Under the pieces are notes generated by a model. It did not search any database and was not told where the DNA came from. It saw only the letters and a program-made list of their open reading frames with translations. A stretch of DNA of 64,000 bases from Azoarcus sp. Aa7 (lineage in GTDB: Bacteria; Pseudomonadota; Gammaproteobacteria; Burkholderiales; Rhodocyclaceae), in assembly GCF_014822185.1 (NCBI RefSeq), contig NZ_QVLR01000019.1, positions 92,601 through 156,600 on the forward strand. Reading direction: 5' to 3'. Every line of letters starts with the position of its first letter. Within the stretch, counting starts at the first letter, position 1. Position numbers and translations under genes: made by a program. Below, piece by piece: positions 37,195-46,267 of this stretch.

Positions 37195-38937
37195 ATGTCA
37201 GAATCCGACAACAACCAGGGCAACCCCGCAATCGAGGGAATGCTGCAGTTCGGCCAGGCGATGGCGCAGAACTTCTTTCAGGCCATCGCGCGCCAGCATG
37301 CGGTCATGCAGGATAGCAGCGGCGAGGCCGCGCCGGGCGTCACCATGCCGGAAGCCGACGCATTTGCGCGCCTGCAGCAGGATTTCGCCGCGCGCCACGT
37401 TGCATTGTGGTCGACGATGCTGCAACTGAAGCCGGGCGAGAAGGCCGCTCCCGTCATTGCTCCGGAGCCGGGAGACCGCCGGTTCTCGGCGCCGGAATGG
37501 AGCGACAGCCCGGTCTTCGACTACATCCGCCAGGCCTACCTGCTGAACGCCAGCTTCCTCAGCCAGGTTTCCGACGATTTGCCGATGGCCGATGGTCGTG
37601 CCAAGTCGCGTCTGCAGTTCCTGACGCGGCAATACATCGATGCGCTCGCGCCGTCCAATTTCGCTGCCACGAATCCCGAATTCATCAAGACCGCCCTCGA
37701 CACCGAAGGCGAGAGCATCACGCGCGGGATCAAGAATCTGATCGCCGATCTCGAAAAGGGCCGCGTGTCGATGACCGACGACGGGGCTTTCGAGGTCGGA
37801 CGCAACATCGCGGTTTCGCCCGGTGCCGTCATCTACGAAAACGAGCTGATGCAGCTCATCCAGTACGCGCCCCTGACCGACAAGGTCGCCCAGGTGCCGC
37901 TGCTGATCGTGCCGCCTTGCATCAACAAGTTCTACATCCTCGATCTGCAGCCCGACAACTCGCTCGTGCGTTTCACGGTGGAGCAAGGCTTCACGGTCTT
38001 CCTCGTGTCGTGGAAGAACCCCAAGGCGGCGGAGTCGACGGCGACCTGGGACGATTACCTCGAGAAGGGGGCGCTCAGGGCGCTGGAAGTCGTGCGTACC
38101 GTCACGCGCGTGAAGAAACCGAACGTGCTCGGATTCTGCGTTGGTGGCACGATATTGACGTCGGCGCTCGGTGTCGCGCGCGCGCGTGGTGAAGATCCCG
38201 TGGCGAGCCTTACGCTGATGACGGCCTTGCTCGATTTCGCGGATGCGGGCGAACTCGGCTGTCTGGTTGACGAGGCGAGCGTGACGGCTCGCGAAGCTGC
38301 AATCGGCAAAGGGGGGCTGCTTCCCGGACAGGAGCTGGCAAACGTCTTTTCGGCGCTGCGTGCCAACGACCTCATCTGGCAATACGTCGTCGGCAACTAC
38401 CTGAAGGGCAACAAGCCGCAGGCGTTCGACCTGCTGTACTGGAATTCCGACAGCACGAACCTGCCGGGGCCGTTCCTGACGTGGTATTTGCGTAACATGT
38501 ATCTGGAAAATAACCTGCGCATGCCGGGCAAGCTCAAGATGCTCGGTGCGAAGGTCGATTTGGGAAAAGTCGACGTGCCGGCGTACCTGCTCGCGACGCG
38601 CGAGGATCATATCGTTCCGTGGAAGGGCGCCTACCTTTCGCGCGGACTGCTGGGAGGAGAAACGACCTTCGTGCTCGGTGCGAGCGGCCACATCGCCGGG
38701 GCGATCAATGCAGCGTCGAAGAACCGCCGCAGCTACTGGGTTAACGCCTCCGGTGCGGCCGACCCGGACGAATGGCTCGATGGGGCCGCCGAGCAGAAGG
38801 GCAGCTGGTGGCTGCACTGGATCGAATGGCTCAGGCCATATGGAGGCAAGCAGGTCGCCGCGCGCGGCTGGCTTGGCAATGCGAAATACGCGCCGATCGA
38901 GCCCGCGCCCGGTCGTTACGTCAAGGAAAAGGCCTGA
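37195..38937 (+). CDS. phaC: Class I polyhydroxyalkanoate synthase (main copy)
   Basis: 580 residues. The polymerising enzyme of PHB synthesis at the granule surface. The N-terminal PhaC domain (RQYIDALAPSNFAATNPEFI) is followed by the hydrolase fold with GFCVGG (Cys315), REDHIVPW (Asp471) and GASGHIAG (His499), matching Cys319/Asp480/His508 of the Ralstonia enzyme. AGGAGG lies 6 bases before the ATG. phaB follows after a 112-base gap, then a second phaB and phaR, so this is the main PHB module. Confidence 0.95.
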   Translation: MSESDNNQGNPAIEGMLQFGQAMAQNFFQAIARQHAVMQDSSGEAAPGVTMPEADAFARLQQDFAARHVALWSTMLQLKPGEKAAPVIAPEPGDRRFSAPEWSDSPVFDYIRQAYLLNASFLSQVSDDLPMADGRAKSRLQFLTRQYIDALAPSNFAATNPEFIKTALDTEGESITRGIKNLIADLEKGRVSMTDDGAFEVGRNIAVSPGAVIYENELMQLIQYAPLTDKVAQVPLLIVPPCINKFYILDLQPDNSLVRFTVEQGFTVFLVSWKNPKAAESTATWDDYLEKGALRALEVVRTVTRVKKPNVLGFCVGGTILTSALGVARARGEDPVASLTLMTALLDFADAGELGCLVDEASVTAREAAIGKGGLLPGQELANVFSALRANDLIWQYVVGNYLKGNKPQAFDLLYWNSDSTNLPGPFLTWYLRNMYLENNLRMPGKLKMLGAKVDLGKVDVPAYLLATREDHIVPWKGAYLSRGLLGGETTFVLGASGHIAGAINAASKNRRSYWVNASGAADPDEWLDGAAEQKGSWWLHWIEWLRPYGGKQVAARGWLGNAKYAPIEPAPGRYVKEKA

Positions 38938-39049
38938 CGCGCACGAACTGGCCGGGAACAAGAATTATCCAGCGGCAGCAGAGACGGGGGCGCTGCCGGG
39001 AGTGACTGGAAACCCTTCGTGAAACGACCAACGGGAGAGGAGGAAGTTT

Positions 39050-39790
39050 ATGGCAAGAGTTGCACTAGTGACCGGTGGCATGGGTGGCCTGGGTGAGGCA
39101 GTCTGCATCAAGCTTGCTGCACTGGGCTACAGGGTCGTGACGACGCATTCCCCGGGCAACACCAAGGCCGCTGACTGGCTGCAGACCATGAACAACATGG
39201 GCTACGGCTTCAAGGCCTTTCCCTGCGACGTGTCGGATTTTGATTCGTGCAAGAGCTGCGTCGAAACCGTCACGAGGGAAGTGGGGCCCGTGGACGTGCT
39301 GGTGAATAACGCCGGGATCACCCGCGACATGACCTTCAAGAAGATGACGAAGGCCGACTGGGATGCCGTCATCTCCACCAACCTCGACAGCGTGTTCAAC
39401 ATGACCAAGCAGGTCATGGACGGCATGGTCGAGCGCAAGTGGGGGCGCGTCATCAACGTTTCGTCGGTCAATGGCCAGAAAGGTGCGTTCGGCCAGACCA
39501 ACTACTCCGCTGCGAAGGCGGGGATGCATGGCTTCACCAAGGCGCTGGCGCTGGAAGTTGCGCGTAGTGGCGTGACCGTCAACACCATCTCGCCGGGATA
39601 CATCGGTACCAAGATGGTGACGGCAATCCCGCAGGAAATCCTTGAATCCAAGATCCTGCCGCAGATTCCGGTGTCACGACTGGGTAAGCCTGAGGAAATC
39701 GCCGGACTGGTGGCCTACCTCTCGTCCGAGGAAGCTGCGTTCGTGACCGGCGCCAATATTTCCATCAACGGCGGCCAGCACATGTTCTGA
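39050..39790 (+). CDS. phaB: Acetoacetyl-CoA reductase, copy 1
   Basis: 246 residues. Short-chain dehydrogenase that reduces acetoacetyl-CoA to (R)-3-hydroxybutyryl-CoA, the monomer for PhaC, with NADPH. The glycine motif is TGGMGGLGEA, followed by NNAGITRD, the catalytic Ser in INVSSVNGQKG, and YSAAKAG with Tyr and Lys. GAGGAGG lies before the ATG. A terminator follows, so this gene ends the phaC-phaB transcript and the second phaB has its own promoter. Confidence 0.94.
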   Translation: MARVALVTGGMGGLGEAVCIKLAALGYRVVTTHSPGNTKAADWLQTMNNMGYGFKAFPCDVSDFDSCKSCVETVTREVGPVDVLVNNAGITRDMTFKKMTKADWDAVISTNLDSVFNMTKQVMDGMVERKWGRVINVSSVNGQKGAFGQTNYSAAKAGMHGFTKALALEVARSGVTVNTISPGYIGTKMVTAIPQEILESKILPQIPVSRLGKPEEIAGLVAYLSSEEAAFVTGANISINGGQHMF

Positions 39791-39812
39791 CCGGGACCCT
39801 GTCCGGTCCTGC

Positions 39813-39850
39813 AACGGCGCGTTTCCGAAAGGAGCGCGCCGTTTTATTTT
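39813..39850 (+). terminator. Terminator after phaB copy 1
   Basis: A 9-bp stem AACGGCGCG/CGCGCCGTT with an internal TCC/GGA extension, followed by TTTTATTTT. Confidence 0.85.
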
Positions 39851-39854
39851 CCTT

Positions 39855-39891
39855 TTGCAGTGCAGCAATCTCTTTGAAAAGTCCCTATAAT
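39855..39891 (+). promoter_or_regulatory. Promoter and putative PhaR site of phaB copy 2
   Basis: A perfect TATAAT at 39886-39891 lies 114 bases before the ATG. Upstream, TTGCAGTGCAGCAA (39855-39868) is a TGC-rich partial palindrome of the type bound by PhaR repressors (CTGC-N3/4-GCAG in Paracoccus). The 8-mer TGCACTGC occurs inside it on the minus strand and again at 39910-39917. PhaR binding is inferred. Confidence 0.5.
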
Positions 39892-40004
39892 TTACCCGCT
39901 TTGCGGTAATGCACTGCCGCACGGTTGTCAGAGGGGGTGCGTTGCGGACGAATGTCGCGCGACTGGACGTGCCTCCCATCACCAATCTGCAAGAGGATTG
40001 CACC

Positions 40005-40745
40005 ATGACTCAGAAAGTCGCACTCGTTACCGGCGCCATGGGCGGTTTGGGCACCGCGATCTGCCAGGCCCTGGCCAAGGACGGCCTGAAGGTCGTCGCC
40101 AACTGTCTGCCGGGTTTCCCGCAGAAGGATGAGTGGCTCGCCAAGCAGAAGGAAGTCGGTTTCGAGTTCATCGCTGCCGAAGGTGACGTGTCCGATTACG
40201 AATCCTGCAAGGCGATGGTCGCCAAGATCGAAGCCGAAGTTGGTGCGATCGAGGTCCTGGTGAACAACGCCGGCATCACCCGCGACAAGTTCTTCCCCAA
40301 GATGGAGAAGGGCCAGTGGGATGCGGTGATCAACACCAACCTCAACAGCCTGTTCAACGTCACCCACCACGTTTCGCCCAAGATGGCCGAGCGCGGCTGG
40401 GGGCGCATCATCAACATCTCCTCGGTGAATGGTGTCAAGGGCCAGGCGGGGCAGACCAACTACTCCACGGCCAAGGCCGGCGTGCTGGGCTTCACCAAGG
40501 CGCTTGCCGCCGAACTGGCGACCAAGGGCGTGACTGTCAATGCCATCGCCCCGGGCTACATCGGTACCGAGATGGTCATGGCGATCCGTGAGGACATCCG
40601 CCAGGGCATCATCGACACGGTGCCGATGAAGCGTCTCGGCAAGCCCGAGGAAATCGGCGCGCTGTGTTCGTATCTCGCGTCTGAACTGGCCGGCTATGTG
40701 ACCGGCGCGACGATCAACATCAACGGTGGCCTGCACATGTGCTGA
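40005..40745 (+). CDS. phaB: Acetoacetyl-CoA reductase, copy 2
   Basis: 246 residues. The same reaction as the first copy; the paralogue differs along its length but keeps TGAMGGLGTA, NNAGITRD, INISSVNGVKG and YSTAKAG. The closest resemblance by eye is to classical PhaB1 of betaproteobacteria (PQKDEWLAKQKEVGFEF). ATG 40005 has AAGAGG upstream. It has its own promoter, TGC-rich operator-like sequences and terminator, so it can be expressed apart from phaC. Confidence 0.94.
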   Translation: MTQKVALVTGAMGGLGTAICQALAKDGLKVVANCLPGFPQKDEWLAKQKEVGFEFIAAEGDVSDYESCKAMVAKIEAEVGAIEVLVNNAGITRDKFFPKMEKGQWDAVINTNLNSLFNVTHHVSPKMAERGWGRIINISSVNGVKGQAGQTNYSTAKAGVLGFTKALAAELATKGVTVNAIAPGYIGTEMVMAIREDIRQGIIDTVPMKRLGKPEEIGALCSYLASELAGYVTGATININGGLHMC

Positions 40746-40777
40746 TGCAGTATTCCGCGTCCGCGGATCGCTGCGAG

Positions 40778-40805
40778 ACCCCGCCGAACGGCGGGGTTTT
40801 TATTT
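40778..40805 (+). terminator. Terminator after phaB copy 2
   Basis: A GC-rich 9-bp stem ACCCCGCCG/CGGCGGGGT, followed by TTTTTATTT. Confidence 0.85.
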
Positions 40806-40806
40806 C

Positions 40807-40822
40807 TGCACCGCGGTATAAT
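40807..40822 (+). promoter_or_regulatory. -10 element and TGC-rich motif upstream of phaR
   Basis: A perfect TATAAT at 40817-40822, 49 bases before the phaR ATG. Just ahead is TGCACCGC (40807-40814), one base from the TGCACTGC found twice upstream of phaB copy 2, consistent with autorepression by PhaR; inferred. Confidence 0.5.
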
Positions 40823-40871
40823 TTTGTTGAACGTGGAGAGCGGAATTGACCGCCGACGAGGAGAGGCATTG

Positions 40872-41501
40872 ATGGCTGAGCAGTCGCGTCTTATCAAGAA
40901 GTATCCCAACCGCCGTCTGTACGATACCCGGACCAGCTCCTACATCACGCTGGCCGATGTGAAGGAACTCGTACTGGGGCGGGAGGAGTTTCAGGTCGTC
41001 GATGCCAAGACCGGCGAGGATCTCACGCGCAGCATCCTCCTCCAGATCATCCTCGAGGAAGAGGCGGGCGGCGCCCCCATGTTCACCAGCGACCTGCTCG
41101 CGCACATGATCCGTTTCTACGGGAATGCGACGCAGGGGATGATGGGCAAGTACCTCGAGAACAACATCAAGGCCTTCACCGAGATGCAGGCCAAGCTGCA
41201 GGAGCAGACACAGGCGATCTACGGCGAGAACAGCCCGATCAGCCAGGACCTGTGGGCCCAGTTCCTCAATTTTCAGGGGCCCGCGCTGCAGAGCGTGATG
41301 GGCACCTATGTCGATCAGAGCAAGAAGATGTTCTCGCAGATGCAGGAGCAGATCGAGAACCAGACGCGCAGCATCTTCACCGGTTTCCCGTTCCCGAACT
41401 ACGCCCCGGCCGCCAAGGAAGAGCAGGCCGCACCGCAGGCTGCCAAGGAAACGAAGCCCGAAGCACCTGCGGCGAAAAGCGGCCGTTCGAGCCAGAAATA
41501 A
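40872..41501 (+). CDS. phaR: PHB synthesis repressor PhaR
   Basis: 209 residues. The N-terminal PHB/PHA accumulation regulator DNA-binding domain ([20 protein letters not shown]) and a following PHB-binding segment ([16 protein letters not shown]) are clear; the tail is a helical Gln-rich region ([13 protein letters not shown]) and an Ala/Pro/Lys-rich end. PhaR senses PHB granules and represses phasin genes and itself until polymer appears. GAGGAGAGG lies ahead of ATG 40872. rimO follows on the same strand. Confidence 0.95.
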   Translation: MAEQSRLIKKYPNRRLYDTRTSSYITLADVKELVLGREEFQVVDAKTGEDLTRSILLQIILEEEAGGAPMFTSDLLAHMIRFYGNATQGMMGKYLENNIKAFTEMQAKLQEQTQAIYGENSPISQDLWAQFLNFQGPALQSVMGTYVDQSKKMFSQMQEQIENQTRSIFTGFPFPNYAPAAKEEQAAPQAAKETKPEAPAAKSGRSSQK

Positions 41502-41551
41502 CATTCCGACCGGGGCCATTCCGGACCCCGGTCAGCACCTCCCCTAAGAGC

Positions 41552-42883
41552 ATGACCCAGCACAAGACCCCAGGCGTACCGCGAGTCGGTTTCGTCTCCC
41601 TCGGCTGTCCCAAGGCGACTGTCGATTCCGAACATATCCTCACACGCTTGCGGGGCGAGGGCTACGAAATTTCCGGCAGTTATGACGACGCAGATATCGT
41701 GGTCGTCAATACCTGCGGCTTCATCGATGCGGCCGTCGAGGAATCGCTCGACGCGATCGGCGAGGCGCTTGCCGAGAACGGCAAGGTCATCGTCACCGGC
41801 TGCCTCGGCGCCAAGGACGACGTCGTGATGGCGGCGCATCCGCAGGTTCTAGCCGTCACCGGTCCGCACGCGACCGATGCGGTAATGAAGGCGGTTCACC
41901 AGCACCTGCCCAAACCGCACGACCCCTTCACCGACCTCGTTCCGCCGCAGGGCATCCGCCTCACGCCGAACCACTACGCCTATCTGAAGATCTCCGAAGG
42001 CTGCAACCACCGCTGCACCTTCTGCATCATTCCGTCGTTGCGCGGCGACCTCGTGTCGCGCCCGATCCACGAGGTGATGCGCGAAGCCGAGTCCCTGGTG
42101 GATGCGGGCGTGAAAGAGCTCCTGGTCATCTCGCAGGACACCAGCGCGTATGGCGTGGACACCAAGTACCGCACCGGCTTCTGGAACGGGCGCCCCATCA
42201 AGACGCGCCTGCTCGACCTCGCAAAAGCGCTGGGCGAACTCGGCGTGTGGGTCCGCATGCACTACGTCTATCCGTACCCCAGCGTGGACGACCTCATCCC
42301 GCTGATGGCCGAAGGCAAGATCCTCCCCTATCTGGACATCCCGTTCCAGCACGCCAGCCCGCGCATCCTCAAGGCCATGCGGCGCCCGGCGAACGCCGAG
42401 AACGTGCTCGAACGCATCCGCTCCTGGCGCAGCATCTGCCCGGACCTGACGATCCGCTCGACCTTCATCACCGGATTCCCCGGTGAGACCGACGAGGACT
42501 TCGAACTGCTGCTGCAGTTCCTCGAAGAGGCGAAACTCGATCGCGTCGGTGCGTTCGCGTACTCCCCCGTCGAGGGTGCCGAGGCGAACCAGCTGTCGGA
42601 CCCGGTTCCGGACGAAGTGCGCGAGGAACGCCGCATGCGCCTGATGGAGTTCCAGGAAGACATCTCGACCCAGCGTCTCGAGCGCTGGATCGGCCGCGAG
42701 ATGACCGTGCTCGTCGACGACATCGAGGAGGATGGCGCGATCGCCCGTTCCCCCGGGGATGCGCCCGAGATCGACGGCCTGGTCATCATTCCGAATGGTG
42801 AGGGGCTCGAGCCCGGTGAGTTCGCCCGGGTGCGCATCACCGACTGCGACGTGCACGACCTGTACGCCGAGCCGATAGTCTGA
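41552..42883 (+). CDS. rimO: Ribosomal protein S12 methylthiotransferase RimO
   Basis: 443 residues. It adds a methylthio group to an aspartate of ribosomal protein S12. The N-terminal UPF0004 domain has cysteines in [19 protein letters not shown] and TGCLGAKD. The radical SAM domain has C151xxxC155xxC158 (GCNHRCTFC), and a C-terminal TRAM domain is present ([13 protein letters not shown] onward). ATG 41552 is where the family begins. A hairpin at 41508-41533 separates it from phaR. The patatin-like gene follows after 15 bases. Confidence 0.95.
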   Translation: MTQHKTPGVPRVGFVSLGCPKATVDSEHILTRLRGEGYEISGSYDDADIVVVNTCGFIDAAVEESLDAIGEALAENGKVIVTGCLGAKDDVVMAAHPQVLAVTGPHATDAVMKAVHQHLPKPHDPFTDLVPPQGIRLTPNHYAYLKISEGCNHRCTFCIIPSLRGDLVSRPIHEVMREAESLVDAGVKELLVISQDTSAYGVDTKYRTGFWNGRPIKTRLLDLAKALGELGVWVRMHYVYPYPSVDDLIPLMAEGKILPYLDIPFQHASPRILKAMRRPANAENVLERIRSWRSICPDLTIRSTFITGFPGETDEDFELLLQFLEEAKLDRVGAFAYSPVEGAEANQLSDPVPDEVREERRMRLMEFQEDISTQRLERWIGREMTVLVDDIEEDGAIARSPGDAPEIDGLVIIPNGEGLEPGEFARVRITDCDVHDLYAEPIV

Positions 42884-42898
42884 CAGGGCGCCTAGCCG

Positions 42899-43864
42899 AT
42901 GTTCGAGCCGACGCCGCAGAATTCTGTTAAGTCCGGCCCCGTCATCGGATTGGCGCTCGGCAGCGGTGCGGCACGCGGCTGGGCGCACCTCGGTGTGCTG
43001 CGCGCGCTTGCCCGCGAAGGGATCGAGCCGCAGATCATCTGCGGCTGTTCCATTGGTGCCTTCGTCGGCGCCGCCATGGCGTCTGGCGACCTCGAGAAGC
43101 TCACCCAGTGGGCCGAAGCGCTCAAATGGCAGGATGTGGTCTCCCTGCTCGACGTGAGCCTGCGCGGCGGCCTCATCAAGGGCGAGAAACTTATCCAGTT
43201 CTTCGAACGCAACTTCGTCGACCGCGATTTCTCGCAGCTCGACCGCAGATTCGCGTGTGTTGCGACCGAACTCGAAACGGGGCGTGAGATCTGGCTGCGC
43301 GAAGGTAGCGTCGCGCAGGCCGTGCGGGCCTCGATCGCGCTGCCCGGGCTGTTCACACCCATCATGCGCGACGGCCGTCTCCTGGTCGATGGCGGGCTCG
43401 TGAATCCCGTGCCTGTGTCGCTGTGTCGTGCGATGGGCGCCGAGATCGTGATCGCGGTCGATCTCGGTTCGGACATGATCGGCAAGGCATGGCGCGCCAC
43501 GCCGGTGGAGGAGGTCGAAGAGACCTCCGAGGGCTGGACGGAGCGGCTCTTCGCGCGCCTCGGCCTGTCGATGAACGGGAACGGCAATGGACGGGGCACC
43601 CAGGTGGTCGGTGCCGATGCTTCCCTTCCGTCGCTGATGACCGTACTCACGTCCAGCATCAACATCATGCAGGTGCGCATCGCGCGCAGCCGCCTGGCGG
43701 GCGAGCCCGCCGACGTTCAGGTTTCGCCGCGGCTTGCGCATATCGGAACGATGGACTTCCATCGTGCCCGCGAGGCGATCGTGGAAGGCGAGGCTGCGGT
43801 CACGAGCATGTTGCCGGCCCTTCGTTACACGCTCGGGCGTGCGGTCCCGGGAACAGAGGCATGA
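42899..43864 (+). CDS. Patatin-like phospholipase (RssA-like)
   Basis: 321 residues. Patatin hydrolase with the oxyanion loop GSGAARGWAH, the nucleophile Ser51 in GCSIG, and the catalytic Asp in VDGGLVNPVPV. A C-terminal helical part follows. Members are lipid acyl hydrolases at the inner membrane face; the substrate is unknown. It lies between rimO (15-base gap) and the FAD oxidase, whose ATG overlaps its stop by 4 bases. Confidence 0.88.
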   Translation: MFEPTPQNSVKSGPVIGLALGSGAARGWAHLGVLRALAREGIEPQIICGCSIGAFVGAAMASGDLEKLTQWAEALKWQDVVSLLDVSLRGGLIKGEKLIQFFERNFVDRDFSQLDRRFACVATELETGREIWLREGSVAQAVRASIALPGLFTPIMRDGRLLVDGGLVNPVPVSLCRAMGAEIVIAVDLGSDMIGKAWRATPVEEVEETSEGWTERLFARLGLSMNGNGNGRGTQVVGADASLPSLMTVLTSSINIMQVRIARSRLAGEPADVQVSPRLAHIGTMDFHRAREAIVEGEAAVTSMLPALRYTLGRAVPGTEA

Positions 43865-45267
43865 ACGAACTGGTCGGGATGCTGGCCGGCGTGGTGGGAG
43901 CGCAGCATGTCATCCACGATGCCGAGTCCATGGCCCCATATCTTACGGACTGGCGCGGCCGCTATACCGGCCGGGCGATCGCCGTCGTGAAGCCGGGCAA
44001 CACTCGGGAAGTTGCAGACATCGTGCGCATCTGCGCGTCCGCGAAGGTCCCCATGGTGCCGCAGGGAGGCAATACGGGGCTGTGTGGCGGGGCGACACCG
44101 CTCGCTGACGGTGGCTCGGTCGTGATCAGCATGGCGCGCATGAACCGCATCCGGATGGTCGACGCCGTGAACAATGCGTTAGTCGCGGAAGCGGGGTGCA
44201 CGCTCGCGGCCGTCCAGCAAGCCGCCGACGAGGCCAGCAGGCTGTTTCCGCTGTCGCTAGCGTCGGAGGGAAGCTGCCTCGTCGGCGGCAACATCTCGAC
44301 GAATGCCGGCGGCGTGCAGGTCCTGCGTTACGGGAATATGCGCGAGTTGGTGCTCGGCATTGAGGTTGTGCTTCCCGACGGACGCATCTGGGACGGGCTG
44401 CGTGCCTTGCGCAAGGACAACACCGGGTACGATCTCAAGCAGCTCTTCATTGGCGCCGAGGGAACTCTGGGTATCGTCACCGCAGCGGCCCTCAAGCTGT
44501 TTCCGCGTCAGCGCGCAACCGCGACCGCCTGGGTCGCCGTTCCCGACCCTCAGGCTGCTGTCGCCCTTCTGGCCCTGCTGCGCGATCGCTGCGGGGAGCG
44601 CGTCAATGCCTTCGAGCTCGTTGGCCGACCCGCTCTCGAACTCGTGCTGCGCCACATTCCCGCGATGCGCGCGCCGCTTGCGGGTGCTCACGACTGGCAT
44701 GTGCTTGTCGAAGTTGCCGATGCGCTCGATAGTGCGGCGCTGGATGACATGCTCGAGCGCGCGATCGCCGTTGCGATCGAAGCCGGTCTGGCGGTCGATG
44801 GCGCGGTCGCGTCCAGTCTCGCGCAGGCCCGGGCCCTGTGGTCCTTGCGCGAGAACATCTCCGAGGCGCAGAAAATAGAGGGGATCAGCATCAAGCACGA
44901 CATTTCCGTGCCTGTCAGTCGCATCCCCGTATTCCTGCAGCGGGCGCGGGCGGCGCTGACGGCGATATGGCCCGATGTGCGCATCGTCGCGTTCGGCCAC
45001 ATCGGCGACGGGAATCTGCACTACAACCTTTCCAAACCCGGCGCCGTCGACAACGCCGGGTTCGTGGCCCGTACGGGCGACGTCAATCGCATCGTGCACG
45101 ACCTCGTCGTCGCACTGAACGGTTCGATCTCGGCCGAGCATGGCATCGGCCAACTGAAACGCGACGAGAACGCCCGCTACAAATCCGACGTCGAACTCGA
45201 CCTGATGCGGACTGTGAAACGGGCGCTCGACCCGCACGGACTGATGAATCCGGGGAAAGTCGTCTGA
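43861..45267 (+). CDS. FAD-binding oxidase, D-2-hydroxyacid dehydrogenase (GlcD/D-LDH) type
   Basis: 468 residues. A PCMH-type FAD domain (VPMVPQGGNTGLCGG; GGNISTNAGGVQVLRYGNMR) is followed by an FAD-oxidase C-terminal domain with GHIGDGNLHYN and AEHGIGQLKR. It oxidises a D-2-hydroxy acid such as D-lactate, glycolate or D-2-hydroxyglutarate; the exact substrate is not decided. The ATG overlaps the patatin stop (ATGA), so the two are coupled. A strong tRNA promoter begins 26 bases after the stop. Confidence 0.88.
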   Translation: MNELVGMLAGVVGAQHVIHDAESMAPYLTDWRGRYTGRAIAVVKPGNTREVADIVRICASAKVPMVPQGGNTGLCGGATPLADGGSVVISMARMNRIRMVDAVNNALVAEAGCTLAAVQQAADEASRLFPLSLASEGSCLVGGNISTNAGGVQVLRYGNMRELVLGIEVVLPDGRIWDGLRALRKDNTGYDLKQLFIGAEGTLGIVTAAALKLFPRQRATATAWVAVPDPQAAVALLALLRDRCGERVNAFELVGRPALELVLRHIPAMRAPLAGAHDWHVLVEVADALDSAALDDMLERAIAVAIEAGLAVDGAVASSLAQARALWSLRENISEAQKIEGISIKHDISVPVSRIPVFLQRARAALTAIWPDVRIVAFGHIGDGNLHYNLSKPGAVDNAGFVARTGDVNRIVHDLVVALNGSISAEHGIGQLKRDENARYKSDVELDLMRTVKRALDPHGLMNPGKVV

Positions 45268-45292
45268 GCTACAAAAAAATGAAAGTTCGGGG

Positions 45293-45321
45293 TTTACAGC
45301 CTCCGGGTGGCACCCTATAAT
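45293..45321 (+). promoter_or_regulatory. Promoter of the first tRNA-Ala/Glu/Asp cassette
   Basis: TTTACA (45293-45298) and a perfect TATAAT (45316-45321) with the ideal 17-bp spacing, followed by a GC-rich discriminator (gcgcgct) of the kind linked to stringent control of stable RNA. Confidence 0.85.
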
Positions 45322-45339
45322 GCGCGCTCTTTCGCCGTC

Positions 45340-45415
<76 letters not shown>

Positions 45416-45430
45416 GTCGAAAGAATTGAA

Positions 45431-45506
45431 GTCCCCATCGTCTAGAGGCCTAGGACACCGCCCTTTCACGGCGATAACCGGGGTTCGAATCCCCGTGGGG
45501 ACGCCA
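45431..45506 (+). tRNA. tRNA-Glu (TTC), copy 1
   Basis: 76 bases. Acceptor stem GTCCCCA with TGGGGAC, discriminator G, CCA encoded. The anticodon loop is ctTTCac. Confidence 0.95.
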
Positions 45507-45577
45507 AATGCAGCGAGGCGTTGAGTTATAATGGCGGCTCGCAAGCCGGTCGGTAAGGCCGGGCAAAAGGTCAGCGC

Positions 45578-45654
45578 GGAGTGGTAGTTCAGTTGGTTAG
45601 AATACCGGCCTGTCACGCCGGGGGTCGCGGGTTCGAGCCCCGTCCACTCCGCCA
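45578..45654 (+). tRNA. tRNA-Asp (GTC), copy 1
   Basis: 77 bases. Acceptor stem GGAGTGG with CCACTCC, discriminator G, CCA encoded. The anticodon loop is ctGTCac. A TATAAT at 45527-45532 upstream might add transcription, but it has no clear -35. Confidence 0.95.
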
Positions 45655-45707
45655 CCAACACTGCAGACGGTAGTCTGCGTGAAGTAGAAATAACGGTTGT
45701 AAAGTGC

Positions 45708-45736
45708 TTGCGGTTGGTAGCGCCAAAAGCTAGAAT
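45708..45736 (+). promoter_or_regulatory. Promoter of the second tRNA cassette
   Basis: TTGCGG (45708-45713) and TAGAAT (45731-45736) with 17-bp spacing, 13 bases before the second tRNA-Ala, with a GC-rich discriminator. Confidence 0.75.
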
Positions 45737-45749
45737 GCGCCGCTCTGTT

Positions 45750-45825
<76 letters not shown>

Positions 45826-45843
45826 ACGAAGCACAAAGACGTT

Positions 45844-45919
45844 GTCCCCATCGTCTAGAGGCCTAGGACACCGCCCTTTCACGGCGATAACCGGGGTTCG
45901 AATCCCCGTGGGGACGCCA
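45844..45919 (+). tRNA. tRNA-Glu (TTC), copy 2
   Basis: 76 bases, same sequence as copy 1 by eye; 18 bases after tRNA-Ala. Confidence 0.95.
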
Positions 45920-45983
45920 GATCAAGCGAGGTGTCGAGCAGACATCTTGCAGTCGGCAAGCATAGCCGGCAACTGGTCAGCGC

Positions 45984-46060
45984 GGAGTGGTAGTTCAGTT
46001 GGTTAGAATACCGGCCTGTCACGCCGGGGGTCGCGGGTTCGAGCCCCGTCCACTCCGCCA
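45984..46060 (+). tRNA. tRNA-Asp (GTC), copy 2
   Basis: 77 bases, same sequence as copy 1 by eye; followed 7 bases later by the array terminator. Confidence 0.95.
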
Positions 46061-46067
46061 ACAAATG

Positions 46068-46098
46068 AAATGGGAGCCTACGGGCTCCCATTTTTTTT
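46068..46098 (+). terminator. Terminator of the tRNA array
   Basis: Stem AAATGGGAGCC with GGCTCCCATTT, TACG loop, and a run of eight T (46091-46098), one of the strongest terminators in the window. Confidence 0.92.
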
Positions 46099-46267
46099 GG
46101 CCCTGCATCCATTCCCGAAGCCGGACCGTCCCAAGGGCTGCATCCTTGTGCAGCCGCGGGCAGGCCCTGCTGGCCCGCATCCCTACATTGCGTTATAGTT
46201 CCATACGCATCAGTATGGTGCCGGCCGCTATGAGTCGGAGCGTTACTTACCAAGGGAGCGGGAATCG

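Noticed and set aside
41508..41533. Hairpin GACCGGGG/CCCCGGTC between phaR and rimO
   Set aside because: 8-bp stem but no T-run; it may be structure only, so it is not called a terminator.
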